Part shown: one piece after another, positions 36,378 to 46,731 of the stretch
How positions within the stretch are numbered: position 1 is the first letter of the stretch
Layout of the letters: every line of letters starts with the position of its first letter
Assembly: GCF_016406305.1 (NCBI RefSeq)
Contig: NZ_CP066369.1
Location: 3,118,501 to 3,182,500 of the forward strand
Origin: Shewanella putrefaciens
Lineage (GTDB): Bacteria; Pseudomonadota; Gammaproteobacteria; Enterobacterales; Shewanellaceae
Length of the DNA stretch: 64,000 nt
Reading direction: 5' to 3'
The notes under the pieces: model-generated
What the model was told of the DNA's origin: nothing
Database searches by the model: none
The model's input: only the letters and a program-made list of their open reading frames with translations
Program-made: the position numbers and the translations under genes

Positions 36378-37543
36378 TGTCGCCAACTGCCATGACTAGT
36401 GCGATCAAGCTCGACCTGCCACCACTCAGCCTGTATATCCATATTCCCTGGTGTGTGCAAAAGTGTCCCTACTGCGACTTTAACTCCCACGGCCAAAATG
36501 GTGAGCTGCCACAGCAAGCCTATGTTGCTGCGCTGCTGGAAGACTTACGCCAAGACTTATATCTAGTCCAAGGCCGGAAAATCCACACTATTTTTATTGG
36601 TGGCGGCACACCTTCATTATTCGATGCCTCGCAAATCAAGCGCATACTCGATGGTGCCAATGCACTTATTCCCTTTAGTGACGATATCGAAATCACCATG
36701 GAAGCCAACCCAGGCACCCTAGAACACGATGACTTCAGTGCTTATCGTGCGGCCGGTGTCACCCGTTTATCCATCGGAGTGCAGAGTTTTTCTAAGGATA
36801 AGCTCAACTTACTCGGTCGCATTCACGATCAAAACGAGGCACAAGTCGCCGCCCAGAAAGCCAGTCAAGCGGGATATTTGAGTTTTAATCTCGATTTAAT
36901 GCATGGATTACCCAACCAAAGTTTTGCTGAAGCCATGGCAGATATCGACACCGCTGCGGCGCTCAATCCACCGCATTTATCTTGGTATCAGTTAACGATT
37001 GAGCCAAACACCCTATTCCACTCAAAACCGCCACAACTGCCCGATGACGAAGATCTGTGGCATATCTATGAGCAAGGTCAACAAAAGCTGGCGGCCTTAG
37101 GCTATGAGCAATACGAAATATCCGCCTACGCTAAACCCGGTTACCAATGCCGGCATAACCTTAACTACTGGCAATTTGGGGATTATTTAGGCATAGGCTG
37201 CGGTGCCCATGGCAAAGTGACGCTACCAGAGGAAAACCGCATCATACGCACGGTAAAAATTAAACATCCCAAGGGATATCTGAGTGCCAGCACATATCTG
37301 GCAGAGCAAACGGATGTTGCCGAGGAAGATCGTGCCCTCGAATATTTGATGAACCGTCTGCGCCTGATGACTCCTATCCCTAAGCAAGAATTTGAGCAAA
37401 GGACCGGGTTGCACCGAGATACCTTGAATGACGGGATGAAAAAAGCCAAACAACGGGGTTTGCTCACAGAATCAACCGAACACTGGCAATTAACCAGTAA
37501 AGGCCATATGTTTGTGAATGATTTACTGACTCAATTCTGTTGA
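36377..37543 (+). CDS. hemW: Radical SAM haem chaperone HemW
   Basis: 388-residue radical SAM protein related to HemN that binds haem and aids its insertion, rather than acting as coproporphyrinogen oxidase. The cluster motif C-x3-C-x2-C is in IPWCVQKCPYCDFNSH; IFIGGGTPSLF and RLSIGVQSFSKDKL follow. It lacks HemN's N-terminal extension. The first ATG overlaps the rdgB stop; a terminator follows at 37571. Confidence 0.93.
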   Translation: MSPTAMTSAIKLDLPPLSLYIHIPWCVQKCPYCDFNSHGQNGELPQQAYVAALLEDLRQDLYLVQGRKIHTIFIGGGTPSLFDASQIKRILDGANALIPFSDDIEITMEANPGTLEHDDFSAYRAAGVTRLSIGVQSFSKDKLNLLGRIHDQNEAQVAAQKASQAGYLSFNLDLMHGLPNQSFAEAMADIDTAAALNPPHLSWYQLTIEPNTLFHSKPPQLPDDEDLWHIYEQGQQKLAALGYEQYEISAYAKPGYQCRHNLNYWQFGDYLGIGCGAHGKVTLPEENRIIRTVKIKHPKGYLSASTYLAEQTDVAEEDRALEYLMNRLRLMTPIPKQEFEQRTGLHRDTLNDGMKKAKQRGLLTESTEHWQLTSKGHMFVNDLLTQFC

Positions 37544-37570
37544 ACGAACAGTTAAAATTCAAATATAAAT

Positions 37571-37625
37571 AATGTGTTAGCACAAAATAGTGGCTTTTCA
37601 ACCTATTGCTGCTAACACATTTTCT
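37571..37625 (+). terminator. Terminator after hemW
   Basis: AATGTGTTAGCA and TGCTAACACATT are 12-bp arms around a roughly 28-nt loop, followed by TTC. Confidence 0.65.
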
Positions 37626-37695
37626 AACATTAATATTCATACATTTTTACTTTGCTTCTTTAGAATTGACTTAACTCAACCTAGGAAGCCTGACC

Positions 37696-39546
37696 ATGCC
37701 TATAAAAACGAAAATCAGCTTAGTCGCACTCACCCTTTCGGCCCTATTGTTTACCCCCGCATATGCAGCCCCAACCTCACCCGCCTTAAATAGTCCAAGT
37801 GAGCCCGTAAATGCTGTCATCCAAACTGAATCAGAAAAAGCCAACGCCCTGTTCGAAACCATTTTTATGGAAAACATCATGGCAAGCCCCATTTCACAAA
37901 CCTATATGGGGATTAAACAAGACTATGATAAATGGGATGATATGGGTGATGAAGCCGATGCTATCGAACTTGCCCGCACCAAGAAACAACTTGCGGCAGT
38001 GCAGCAACTCGACGCTACCAAATTAGATCCTCAAACGAACCTAAGTCTAAAACTGCTAGTGCAAAACCTGCAAAACGATATCGATGATTACCAATGGCGT
38101 TATCATAATTACCCTGTAAATCAAATGCGTGGTGGCCATTCTATGGTCGCCTCCTTCTTAATTAATCAACACCAAATCACCAATATCGAAGATGCTAAGG
38201 CCTATATCAGTCGCTTAAATGGCGTTCAAAAACGCTTAAGTCAATTACAGACAGCATTAAAAGTTCGCGCAGACAAAGGCATTATCGCGCCTAAGTTCGT
38301 ATTCGCTTATGTGATTTCAGATAGCCAAAACATTATTAAAGGCGCGCCCTTCGATAACGGTGATGACAGCGTCCTATTGGCAGATTTTCGTCGAAAAGTC
38401 ACAGCATTAGAGATTCAAGACACAGAAAAACAAGCACTGATAGCCCAAGCGGAAAAAGCCCTTGTGAATCAGGTTGAACCAGCCTATAAAACGCTTATCT
38501 CCTATATAAAAACCCTAGAAGCCAAAGCCGATACACGGGATGGCGTATGGAAGCTGCCCGATGGTGCTACCTTCTATAACAATGCATTAGCCCGTACTAC
38601 CACAACCCATATGACCGCCGAGCAAATCCATAAATTGGGACTCGCTGAAGTTAAACGCATCCATGATGAAATGCGTGCCATTATGGAGAAGGTCAATTTT
38701 AAAGGCGATTTACAGCAATTCTTTAGCTTTATGCGCGACGATCCTCAGTTTTACTACCCTAATACCGCCGAAGGTAAAGCCGCCTATTTAGCCGATGCGA
38801 CTAAACTCATCGATAATATGCAGTCCCGCTTAGATGAAGTGTTTAAAGTCAAACCCAAAGCGCCGATGATCGTAAAATCAGTCGAAGCCTTTAGGGAAAA
38901 ATCCGCTGGCAAAGCCTTCTATGAGCAACCTGCTCCGGATGGTTCGCGTCCAGGTAGCTATTACGCAAATCTATATGATATGAAAGCCATGCCCAAATAC
39001 CAAATGGAAGCACTGGCCTACCACGAAGGGATCCCGGGGCATCATATGCAGATCGCCATATCCCAAGAACTGCAAAATATTCCTAAATTCCGTAAGTTTG
39101 GTGGCTATACCGCGTATATCGAGGGCTGGGGTCTATATAGCGAATCTTTCCCGAAAGAAATGGCGCTCTATGCCGACCCTTACTCTGACTTTGGGCGTCT
39201 AGCCATGGAGTTATGGCGTGCATGTCGCTTAGTGGTTGATACAGGTATCCACGCTAAGAAGTGGACCCGCGAGCAAGGCATAGCCTATTACGTGGATAAT
39301 ACACCCAATGCTGAATCCGATGCGGTGAAAATGGTTGAACGCCATATCGTTATGCCATCCCAGGCGACAGCCTATAAAGTGGGTATGATAAAACTGTTGG
39401 AATTAAGGCATAAAGCGCAGCAGCAACTCGGTAATAAGTTTGACATTAGGGACTTCCATACCTTAGTGCTAGCCAACGGTGCATTGCCACTCGATGTACT
39501 CGAAGAGCAAGTTGATCAATGGATTGCCAATATCAATAAGGCTTGA
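37696..39546 (+). CDS. Exported DUF885 metallopeptidase-like protein
   Basis: 616-residue periplasmic protein with signal peptide MPIKTKISLVALTLSALLFTPAYA. The DUF885 domain fills the remainder. It has a zinc-site helix AYHEGIPGHHMQIA (HExxxGHH type) and downstream YTAYIEGWGLYSE, together forming a gluzincin-like active site. DUF885 proteins are thought to be carboxypeptidases; the substrate is unknown. Monocistronic with its own ribosome site (CTAGGAAGCCTGACC) and terminator. Confidence 0.88.
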   Translation: MPIKTKISLVALTLSALLFTPAYAAPTSPALNSPSEPVNAVIQTESEKANALFETIFMENIMASPISQTYMGIKQDYDKWDDMGDEADAIELARTKKQLAAVQQLDATKLDPQTNLSLKLLVQNLQNDIDDYQWRYHNYPVNQMRGGHSMVASFLINQHQITNIEDAKAYISRLNGVQKRLSQLQTALKVRADKGIIAPKFVFAYVISDSQNIIKGAPFDNGDDSVLLADFRRKVTALEIQDTEKQALIAQAEKALVNQVEPAYKTLISYIKTLEAKADTRDGVWKLPDGATFYNNALARTTTTHMTAEQIHKLGLAEVKRIHDEMRAIMEKVNFKGDLQQFFSFMRDDPQFYYPNTAEGKAAYLADATKLIDNMQSRLDEVFKVKPKAPMIVKSVEAFREKSAGKAFYEQPAPDGSRPGSYYANLYDMKAMPKYQMEALAYHEGIPGHHMQIAISQELQNIPKFRKFGGYTAYIEGWGLYSESFPKEMALYADPYSDFGRLAMELWRACRLVVDTGIHAKKWTREQGIAYYVDNTPNAESDAVKMVERHIVMPSQATAYKVGMIKLLELRHKAQQQLGNKFDIRDFHTLVLANGALPLDVLEEQVDQWIANINKA

Positions 39547-39613
39547 TAATTCAACGATAAAGGGGGTATTAGAAAAGTGCCTCCTGTGTACCTTGGACGG
39601 GACGAATAACGCC

Positions 39614-39650
39614 CAATAAAAAAGCCACGGAGTCGTGGCTTTTTTATTGG
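39614..39650. terminator. Strong bidirectional terminator after the DUF885 gene
   Basis: AATAAAAAAGCCACG and CGTGGCTTTTTTATT are near-perfect arms around a 3-4-nt loop. Confidence 0.92.
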
Positions 39651-39790
39651 ATTTATTACCTGCGTAATAAAACCCTATCTCACTGTGGGTCACTATATTT
39701 GATGTATTAATTTCAAAGGCTTAATACTCGATGTGACTTTAGGGTACAGAGAGACAAAAACTTGTCCCAAAATAAACCACCAGAAAAAAA

Positions 39791-39816
39791 TTACCTCAGC
39801 TATAGGGCTGAGGTAA
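39791..39816 (-). terminator. Minus-strand terminator with no obvious gene
   Basis: TTACCTCAGC-TATAGG-GCTGAGGTAA is a perfect 10-bp stem. Read on the minus strand it runs into AATTTTTTT, a typical rho-independent terminator. The nearest minus-strand gene, LysR, stops 346 bp earlier (40162), so it ends either a long LysR 3' UTR or an unannotated small RNA or small ORF. Confidence 0.8.
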
Positions 39817-40161
39817 ACCAAAAACTAGGATGATGGTTTAAAAGCCAACATTGTTTTAGTTCGAAAACTTCTGCTGGCGGTGATCTAGAACTGCATTTCT
39901 GCCGACCTGTACACTCATATTAAAAGGGGTCATTTCCAATATCAGTATAGGACTCAGGTCATTCCAAATCAGCTGTCGCCATTGTATTCAAATAAGAACA
40001 AAGTTCAAGCACACTTAATACTTATGCTTTAGTAAAGCCTAAAAAACCGAACGCAAATACAGGTGCAAATAAAATGCAAGCGATTGATTTTAAAGTTTAA
40101 ATTCACATCAAAAACCAACAAGATCTACACAAGGTCGTTTTTGAGAACAATGTTTTCACTT
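39817..40161 (-). other. Unassigned region before an orphan terminator; possible small RNA or 25-codon ORF
   Basis: 345 bp between the LysR stop and the minus-strand terminator. The only ORF worth noting on the minus strand is a 25-codon one around 39863-39940, whose product begins MTPFNMSVQVGRNAV and ends DHRQQKFSN; its ribosome site is poor. I recognise no family. The region may instead be a small RNA or the 3' UTR of the LysR gene. Confidence 0.3.
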
Positions 40162-41103
40162 TTACTGACGCTTGCTAAAGAGTTCAGCATAGGGAATATC
40201 CCAATAGGGCGGGTTTCCAATGTGATCTTTAATAAATTCGATAAAAGCGCTGACCTTAGGTGCGAGATGCTTACGGCGCGGATAAACCGCTTGCAAAGGC
40301 AAGTGGTGGGTCAATTGCCAATCCTTTAACAAGGGCACTAAGGTCCCCTTAGTAATTTCATCTTCCATCAAATAGCTGGCTAAATACACTATACCTAGGC
40401 CACTAATCGCCGCCGATTTTAATGCTGGGGCATTATCGACCCTGAAATTCCCAGACACCCCGATTTCACAGTAGTCATCTCCCTTCCTAAATTGCCACAT
40501 ACTGTGTTCATGCCACTCGCCTTGGTAGACTAAACAATTATGATCAACCAATTGCTCAGGGCGAGTCGGCTCCCCATGTTTGGCGACATAATCAGGGGAA
40601 GCAACGAGGAGAAATTGGCACTTCATTAAGGGTCTTGCCACCATTCCTAAAGGCAATTGCTCTGACATAGTCAGCAGTAAATCAAGACCTTCACTCACCA
40701 CATCCACCTTATGGTCGAGTAAACTCACCTGCAACTCTAGCTCTGGATGTTTCGCCATAAAGGATGGTAAGGCTGGAATAATATGCATTGCACCAAAAGA
40801 CTGGGATATACCCACCTTTAGCACGCCACGGGTGGCATCGTTCAAATTGTGAACACTTGCAATAGCCTGCTCCGCATCACGCAGTAGCTCTTCTCCTTGC
40901 AGATATAACAAGTGTCCAGCTTCAGTCAGACTTAAGCTTCGAGTGGTACGTTGGATTAATTGAACACCGAGTCTATGTTCAAGATCGGCTACCTGCGTAC
41001 TGACCTTAGACTTAGAGATCCCAAGCCTTCTTGCGGCGGCGCTAAAACTACCAGCTCTGGCCACATGAGTAAAAATCGCAATAGGTTCTAACAGTTCTAA
41101 CAT
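40162..41103 (-). CDS. LysR-family transcriptional regulator (AaeR/DmlR type)
   Basis: 313-residue regulator. The start is the ATG at 41103 (MLELLEPIAIFTHVARAGSFSAAARRLG), which begins the usual winged helix-turn-helix; the 22-codon upstream extension is not conserved. The second helix reads GISKSKVSTQVADLEHRLGVQLIQRTTRS, typical of the subgroup whose targets are often quinone, aromatic-compound or efflux genes. No divergent target gene is adjacent on the plus strand, so its regulon is elsewhere or is itself. Confidence 0.9.
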   Translation of the reverse strand: MLELLEPIAIFTHVARAGSFSAAARRLGISKSKVSTQVADLEHRLGVQLIQRTTRSLSLTEAGHLLYLQGEELLRDAEQAIASVHNLNDATRGVLKVGISQSFGAMHIIPALPSFMAKHPELELQVSLLDHKVDVVSEGLDLLLTMSEQLPLGMVARPLMKCQFLLVASPDYVAKHGEPTRPEQLVDHNCLVYQGEWHEHSMWQFRKGDDYCEIGVSGNFRVDNAPALKSAAISGLGIVYLASYLMEDEITKGTLVPLLKDWQLTHHLPLQAVYPRRKHLAPKVSAFIEFIKDHIGNPPYWDIPYAELFSKRQ

Positions 41104-41486
41104 TGAAAGTCGCCTTAAGCAGTTTACGACAATGATATTAACTTTCGGTATAACATAGGAATGCAGCATAAAACAGTTGCATACTCAACCTTTGCATCAA
41201 CATCCCATGGAAAAATGTGGTTATTGCAGAGGTTTAGACCGAAAAAGTCCGCTGAAGTAGAGTATTTTATCTGACTGAATTGCCAGCTTTTCATTATATT
41301 TTAAGAGTATATCAAACATTAGTCTTTAGACTGTAACATTCCATGCTAAATAGCCGCAAGCGCCAGCGTATAGCTCATATCAATTCAAATATTCCCCTAT
41401 AACGTCAAAGCCCTAGTACGATTACCGTAGCTAGGGCTTTGGGTTTCAAAGTCGGGGCTTAAAGTGAATGGTCACTCACAGAACTG
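41104..41486. other. Intergenic region between LysR and DUF2884 genes
   Basis: 383 bp without a credible gene. It contains the LysR promoter region and, at 41406-41441, an inverted repeat CAAAGCCCTAG / CTAGGGCTTTG (11-bp arms, 13-nt loop) that is most likely the terminator of the DUF2884 gene on the minus strand. Confidence 0.6.
41406..41441 (-). terminator. Terminator-like hairpin after the DUF2884 gene
   Basis: CAAAGCCCTAG and CTAGGGCTTTG are perfect 11-bp arms around a 13-14-nt loop, 45 bp past the stop at 41487. The U tract is weak. Confidence 0.6.
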
Positions 41487-42308
41487 TCATTGACGTAGCT
41501 CACCGGATGCATTTTGTGTCAAGGCGTAGGAGGCTAATTCAGGTACTTCCTTGCGCAATTGGTTTTCAAGCACTAACAGCTCTTCAAATCGGCCGCACAA
41601 ACGGTCGGCTTTTTCTTCTATTCCCTTAGATTGCGCCTCAATTTGTTGCTCTATATCTTGGCCAAGGTTATCCATTTTTTTGGAAAAGGCATCCATCTTG
41701 GCTTCAAAGTTCTCACCGTCGCCGGACATGATTTGGCCACCTATGGTCATCATAATAGTGCCAACTGAATTCTGAACAATTTGCTCCATTTCCTGCTCGA
41801 ATTCATCGTTAAATGTAGTCTGCATCGAGTCTTCCGTTGCACCTAAATAGAAACTATCGCCATGTTTATAGGCCACTGAATCAACCCGTTTTTGCACACC
41901 GGCCATCATTTCATCAAATTTGGCACCGGCCGCATCACCCATTAGAGGGGTTAAGGCCATGCTCACAGCTTGGGAAGCAAGAGCAACAGCTTCATTCACA
42001 AGTTCAATCACTTCTGGCACTTGAGTCGATACTTCATCGGCATATTGAGTCACTAACTTTTTTTGCTTATCGGTTAAATCGACTTGTTTGCCTTCTACAA
42101 ATAACTTATCGGCTTCGATGCGATACTTCTCAGTACCCTTCTCGCTCATAACTAATTTTTTAGGTTCGATCTTCACATCATAATTTAAAGACACGTCACA
42201 GCGGTCGTCGGTATCTAGCTCAGTTTTCGCTTGGGCGAGTTGTATAGCAGATACAGTGAAAATCATCCCCGACACAGCTAAACCCATCATCAGTTTATTT
42301 ATTTTCAT
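41487..42308 (-). CDS. DUF2884 (YggN-like) exported protein
   Basis: 273-residue periplasmic protein. Signal peptide MKINKLMMGLAVSGMIFTVSAIQLAQA, then a DUF2884 domain: CDVSLNYDVKIEPKKLVMSEKGTEKYRIEADKLFVEGKQVDL. The second half is rich in long helices (for example EAKMDAFSKKMDNLGQDIEQQIEAQSKGIEEKADRLC) and may form a coiled coil. In E. coli, yggN sits in the same yggL neighbourhood; function unknown. Confidence 0.85.
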   Translation of the reverse strand: MKINKLMMGLAVSGMIFTVSAIQLAQAKTELDTDDRCDVSLNYDVKIEPKKLVMSEKGTEKYRIEADKLFVEGKQVDLTDKQKKLVTQYADEVSTQVPEVIELVNEAVALASQAVSMALTPLMGDAAGAKFDEMMAGVQKRVDSVAYKHGDSFYLGATEDSMQTTFNDEFEQEMEQIVQNSVGTIMMTIGGQIMSGDGENFEAKMDAFSKKMDNLGQDIEQQIEAQSKGIEEKADRLCGRFEELLVLENQLRKEVPELASYALTQNASGELRQ

Positions 42309-42488
42309 TTTTGGTCATCCTTTGATATGAAGATCGATAAAATTTAACAACTGAAAGATGAATAGCAGAAGACATGCCAACTATTTAAGGTATTGATAAT
42401 TAGTTGCTTATTAAATTAGCACTAAAAAGTCAGTAGTGAAATTCACTAACTTTTAGCCTACTAGTGCTAATTAAAACAAGAGGTAGAA

Positions 42489-43403
42489 CTAGAAAATAGA
42501 TCGACCAAGACGCTGGCTTAGATGCTCGAGCATGGCCGTACCCGCAAGGGAGTTACCTTGATTATCGAGTTCAGGAGACCAGACACATATGGATAACTCG
42601 CCAGGGATAACCGCAATAATCCCGCCACCAACACCACTCTTTCCCGGCATACCGACACGATAAGCAAATTCACCCGCGCCATCGTATAAGCCCGAGGTGG
42701 CCAACAGGGCATTAAGCTGCCGAGTTTGCACCTGAGAAATCAGCTCAGTGCCATCCACAGTTTTGCCACGATTCGCCAAATACAACATGGCCTTAGACAA
42801 GTCAGCACAATTCATCTTCAAGGCGCAATAATGAAAATAGGTGCGCAGCACAGTATCAACATCGCCTTGAAAATTACCAAATGACTTCATCAAATAAGCG
42901 ATAGCCGCATTGCGCGCACTATGCTGATATTCTGAATCTGCTACTTGTTTATCGAAACACACTTTATCGTTTTGGCTGAGTTGCCTGACTAACTCAAGCA
43001 TTCTGTGTTTAGGCGCACCTAAACGGCTCTGCAATAAGTCAGCAATCACTAACGCGCCAGCATTGATAAAGGGATTGCGCGGCTTGCCACGTTCTAACTC
43101 GACTTGAACAAGAGAATTGAAGGAATGGCCCGAAGGCTCTTTGCCGACACGGCTCCAGATCTCTGCCTCTTCATATAAGTTTAAGGCTAAGGTTAAGCTG
43201 AAAACTTTAGAGATACTTTGAATTGAAAACGGCTCAAGGTAATCGCCCGCACCTAAGGTTTCACCGTCAACAGTCGTGACGGCAATGCCTAATTTACCAG
43301 CATCGACGTTGGCCAGTGCGGGGATATAATTTGCAACCTTTCCTTGGCCGAGCAAGGGTCGAACTTTGTCGACCACTTCCTCAAGTAATGCCAACTCGGG
43401 CAT
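42489..43403 (-). CDS. glsA: Glutaminase
   Basis: 304-residue serine-dependent beta-lactamase-like hydrolase converting glutamine to glutamate and ammonia. The catalytic S-x-x-K is in [12 protein letters not shown], with [31 protein letters not shown] and [17 protein letters not shown] as family marks. The start is the ATG at 43403, whose first base is the last base of the yggL stop (TAATG); the frame continues four codons to TTG. A trmB-yggL-glsA series is indicated. Confidence 0.95.
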   Translation of the reverse strand: MPELALLEEVVDKVRPLLGQGKVANYIPALANVDAGKLGIAVTTVDGETLGAGDYLEPFSIQSISKVFSLTLALNLYEEAEIWSRVGKEPSGHSFNSLVQVELERGKPRNPFINAGALVIADLLQSRLGAPKHRMLELVRQLSQNDKVCFDKQVADSEYQHSARNAAIAYLMKSFGNFQGDVDTVLRTYFHYCALKMNCADLSKAMLYLANRGKTVDGTELISQVQTRQLNALLATSGLYDGAGEFAYRVGMPGKSGVGGGIIAVIPGELSICVWSPELDNQGNSLAGTAMLEHLSQRLGRSIF

Positions 43404-43729
43404 TAACTCCACCAAATATCGTACAGTTCGCTAACTTCAACCTGAGACACTTTTTGGTTCGCCCAGAATGCCTTAACTGCAGCAATATCTTCTTCGGTAC
43501 ATTTGCCAATGCTTTGAGTGGCGATAATACCTTCCCATTCGATATGACCACCGCCGTGGAAACCTAATTTGCGGGCTTCGATCACTTCATCGATAAACTT
43601 ATCCACAGTTGCATCGATATCGGCTTCAGATACTGATGCATCAAAAGTCCAAGTCATATCAAAACCTAACTCTTGGAATTCATCGACGCGCATTTTCTTA
43701 CGTAAACGACGGCTACGATTAGTTGCCAT
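43403..43729 (-). CDS. YggL family protein (DUF469)
   Basis: 108-residue cytoplasmic protein. [21 protein letters not shown] is the conserved N-terminus; [23 protein letters not shown] is the DUF469 core. E. coli YggL has been reported to associate with the 50S ribosomal subunit. It lies 50 bp after trmB, as in other gammaproteobacteria, and overlaps glsA by one base. Confidence 0.93.
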   Translation of the reverse strand: MATNRSRRLRKKMRVDEFQELGFDMTWTFDASVSEADIDATVDKFIDEVIEARKLGFHGGGHIEWEGIIATQSIGKCTEEDIAAVKAFWANQKVSQVEVSELYDIWWS

Positions 43730-43779
43730 AGTGATTTTCCCCGTTGTGTTAAAAAATTAGCTAAAAATTGAGTTCGAAA

Positions 43780-44496
43780 TTAAGCGATACGCTCGAACAT
43801 CAGATCCCATACACCGTGACCCAATCTATGGCCGCGGGCTTCAAATTTTGTCAATGGGCGGTGATCCGGACGCGGTACAACAGTGCCGTCACTCGATTGG
43901 TTTTTATAACCGGGCGCCGCATTCATTACCTCGAGCATGTGCTCGCTATAATTTTCCCAATCCGTTGCCATATGGAACACACCGCCAATTTTCAGCTTGC
44001 GGCGAATGAGTTCAGCAAATTCCGCTTGTACTATGCGGCGTTTATGGTGACGTTTTTTATGCCAAGGATCGGGGAAAAACAATTGCACACGGGCCAAGCT
44101 ACCATCGGCAATCGCATGCTCTAATACTTCCATGGCATCGTGATGATACACACGTAAATTTGTCACACCCGCAATGGCCGCATCGCTTAAGCAAGAACCA
44201 ACACCGGGTTTATGTACTTCAATACCAATGAAATTTTGCTCTGGAGACTCTTTTGCCATTTGCACTAAAGAGGCGCCCATACCAAAGCCAATTTCCAGCA
44301 CTGTATCGGCTTCACGACCAAAAATCTCGCTCAGGTTCAATGGCGTTGGGCTGTAATCTAAGCCCATGGTTGGCCATTGGCTTTCAATGGCATGTGCCTG
44401 CCCCTTAGTTAGGCGACCTTCTCTTAGGACAAAGCTTCTGATCTTACGCAGATACTTGCCTTCTTCATTAAATTCAGCGGTAGTGACTTCGCTCAT
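43780..44496 (-). CDS. trmB: tRNA (guanine-N7)-methyltransferase
   Basis: 238-residue SAM-dependent enzyme forming m7G46 in tRNA variable loops. [18 protein letters not shown] is the SAM-binding motif I, followed by [15 protein letters not shown], the signature [24 protein letters not shown], and a C-terminal [18 protein letters not shown]. Divergent from mutY with 201 bp between starts. Confidence 0.96.
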   Translation of the reverse strand: MSEVTTAEFNEEGKYLRKIRSFVLREGRLTKGQAHAIESQWPTMGLDYSPTPLNLSEIFGREADTVLEIGFGMGASLVQMAKESPEQNFIGIEVHKPGVGSCLSDAAIAGVTNLRVYHHDAMEVLEHAIADGSLARVQLFFPDPWHKKRHHKRRIVQAEFAELIRRKLKIGGVFHMATDWENYSEHMLEVMNAAPGYKNQSSDGTVVPRPDHRPLTKFEARGHRLGHGVWDLMFERIA

Positions 44497-44697
44497 TTTT
44501 GCCTCGTCTCGTGGACAGCACCATCATAAAAGAAGGGCATTATCCAAAGTTCAACATACAGTGCAAGCACTAATGGAAGCGAAGTATATCAAGATTATCC
44601 GTGAGAGCGAATCTAGCCGTCATTTTCATCGTTTTAGGCTTTATCGGGTTGCATTTTCTAGCTTGTCTAACAGGCCGTCTGCCGCTACACTGCGCCG

Positions 44698-45789
44698 ATG
44701 AAATCTACAGCCTCCTTCGCTACACGTATCGTCTCTTGGTACGACAATCACGGTCGTAAAACCCTCCCATGGCAGCAGGATAAAACCCCATATAGCGTAT
44801 GGGTTTCTGAGATCATGCTGCAACAAACTCAGGTTGCGACTGTTATTCCCTATTACCTTAAATTTATGGCACGTTTCCCCAATGTGTTAGCACTCGCTAA
44901 CGCGCCAGACGATGAAGTATTACACCATTGGACCGGTCTTGGGTATTACGCTAGGGCGCGTAATCTGCATAAAGCAGCCAAGATGATCCGTGACGATTAT
45001 CAGGGATTATTTCCAACGGATTTTGAGCAAGTACTCGCTCTACCCGGCATCGGCCGCTCAACGGCTGGCGCAGTATTGTCACTATCCCTTGGGCAACATC
45101 ACCCCATTCTCGATGGCAACGTAAAACGCGTGTTAGCAAGACACGGGGCAATAGCAGGTTGGCCGGGGCAAAAAACCGTTGAAGAACAGCTTTGGCAACT
45201 AACGAATACATTGACGCCGCAGCAGGATATTCAGAAATATAATCAAGCCATGATGGATATCGGCGCCAGTATTTGCACCCGTAGCAAACCCAACTGCGCA
45301 GCTTGCCCAGTCGCTATTGATTGCAAAGCTCAACTCATGGGCAGACAAACCGATTTCCCCGGCAAAAAGCCTAAAAAAACCATACCGACCAAAGCGGCGT
45401 GGATGTTAGTGCTGATGCAAGATAACCAAGTGTTTTTAGCTAAACGTCCACCATCGGGCATTTGGGGTGGACTTTGGTGCTTCCCTGAATTCGCTACCCA
45501 AGCTGCACTTGAAACTCATCTTGAAGATCAAGGGTTTGCTGCGCAGCAACTCGAATGGTTAACTGGCTTTAGACACACATTCAGCCACTTTCATTTAGAT
45601 ATTCAGCCCATGATGCTCAACTTAGATAAAACTCACGGCAATAAACAGACCGTGGGCGCTGTCATGGAACAAAACCAGTCTCTCTGGTATAACATAAGTC
45701 ATCCTTCCAAAGTGGGACTCGCCGCCGCCACCGAGCGCGTGCTAGCCAATTTGGGATCACTCGTTCAATCCGCAGTCAGTAAGGAATAA
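44698..45789 (+). CDS. mutY: Adenine DNA glycosylase MutY
   Basis: 363-residue repair enzyme removing adenine mispaired with 8-oxoguanine. It starts with [24 protein letters not shown], has the helix-hairpin-helix-GPD region [31 protein letters not shown] with the catalytic Asp, and the [4Fe-4S] ligands as C-x6-C-x2-C-x5-C in [17 protein letters not shown]. The C-terminal third is a NUDIX-like 8-oxoG recognition domain. yggX follows 2 bp later, as in E. coli. Confidence 0.97.
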   Translation: MKSTASFATRIVSWYDNHGRKTLPWQQDKTPYSVWVSEIMLQQTQVATVIPYYLKFMARFPNVLALANAPDDEVLHHWTGLGYYARARNLHKAAKMIRDDYQGLFPTDFEQVLALPGIGRSTAGAVLSLSLGQHHPILDGNVKRVLARHGAIAGWPGQKTVEEQLWQLTNTLTPQQDIQKYNQAMMDIGASICTRSKPNCAACPVAIDCKAQLMGRQTDFPGKKPKKTIPTKAAWMLVLMQDNQVFLAKRPPSGIWGGLWCFPEFATQAALETHLEDQGFAAQQLEWLTGFRHTFSHFHLDIQPMMLNLDKTHGNKQTVGAVMEQNQSLWYNISHPSKVGLAAATERVLANLGSLVQSAVSKE

Positions 45790-45791
45790 TC

Positions 45792-46070
45792 ATGGCGCGT
45801 ACAGTCAATTGCGTATATTTAAATAAAGAAGCCGACGGCCTAGACTTTCAACTGTATCCAGGTGATTTAGGTAAACGTATTTTTGATAACATCAGCAAAG
45901 AAGCTTGGGGCCTATGGCAAAAAAAGCAAACCATGCTGATCAATGAGAAGAAACTCAACATGATGAATGTTGATGATCGTAAATTTCTTGAGGAACAAAT
46001 GACCTCTTTCCTATTCGAAGGGAAAGACGTTGAAATTGAAGGTTTTGTACCTGAAAAAGATCAAGATTAA
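45792..46070 (+). CDS. yggX: Fe(II)-trafficking protein YggX
   Basis: 92-residue cytoplasmic protein protecting iron-sulfur clusters and interacting with labile iron. [35 protein letters not shown] with the single conserved cysteine near residue 7 is diagnostic. It is translated right after mutY, which itself carries a 4Fe-4S cluster. Confidence 0.96.
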   Translation: MARTVNCVYLNKEADGLDFQLYPGDLGKRIFDNISKEAWGLWQKKQTMLINEKKLNMMNVDDRKFLEEQMTSFLFEGKDVEIEGFVPEKDQD

Positions 46071-46099
46071 TTCTTGCTTTAACCTAACAATAAAACCCA

Positions 46100-46130
46100 C
46101 AAAAAAGCGCCTTTCGGCGCTTTTTATATC
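46100..46130. terminator. Bidirectional terminator between yggX and yceI
   Basis: AAAAAGCGCC-TTTC-GGCGCTTTTT is a perfect 10-bp stem between convergent genes. Confidence 0.92.
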
Positions 46131-46151
46131 TCTAAATGGCAGAATAAAGCG

Positions 46152-46727
46152 TTACTTACGCACGCCTTCAACCACTAAATCTAACTCAACATGGCTAGAC
46201 GCTGGGCCTAAATCCATTTTGATACCGAAATCTTTCATCGCGAACGTGGTTGTGCCCGTAAAACCTGCACGATAGCCCCCCCAAGGATCTTGACCTTCAC
46301 CTACGGCATGGGCCTTGATCGCTAATGGTTTAGTGACACCATTTAAGGTTAAGTTACCGTTAATCACTAAATCGCCATTTCCTTTATCTTCCACCGCAGT
46401 AGATGTAAAAGTCGCCTTAGCGAATTTGCCAGTATTGAGGAAATCTTCGCTGCGAATATGCTTATCACGCTCGGCGTGGTTTGAATCCACACTTAAAGTA
46501 TTCACAGTTACATTCACTTTAGCTTCAGTCGGTTTAGTAGCGTCATAGCTAAAGTCGCCGCTAAAATCATTAAAACGACCAACCACATAGCTATAGCCTA
46601 AGTGATTCACTTTAAAAGTAATTGAAGCATGCGCCCCTTCACGGTCAATCACATAGTCAGCAGCATTCGCCGCCATTGGAACCAATAGAGATGCACCTAT
46701 CAGTGCGCTTAACAATTGCTTTTTCAT
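46152..46727 (-). CDS. yceI: YceI-family periplasmic lipocalin-like protein
   Basis: 191-residue exported protein: signal peptide [22 protein letters not shown], then the YceI barrel with [35 protein letters not shown] and [15 protein letters not shown]. YceI proteins bind isoprenoid quinones or similar amphiphiles, and E. coli yceI is base- and osmotic-stress inducible. It follows a cytochrome b561 gene by 4 bp, the usual operon, suggesting a shared quinone-related function. Confidence 0.94.
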   Translation of the reverse strand: MKKQLLSALIGASLLVPMAANAADYVIDREGAHASITFKVNHLGYSYVVGRFNDFSGDFSYDATKPTEAKVNVTVNTLSVDSNHAERDKHIRSEDFLNTGKFAKATFTSTAVEDKGNGDLVINGNLTLNGVTKPLAIKAHAVGEGQDPWGGYRAGFTGTTTFAMKDFGIKMDLGPASSHVELDLVVEGVRK

Positions 46728-46731
46728 TATA

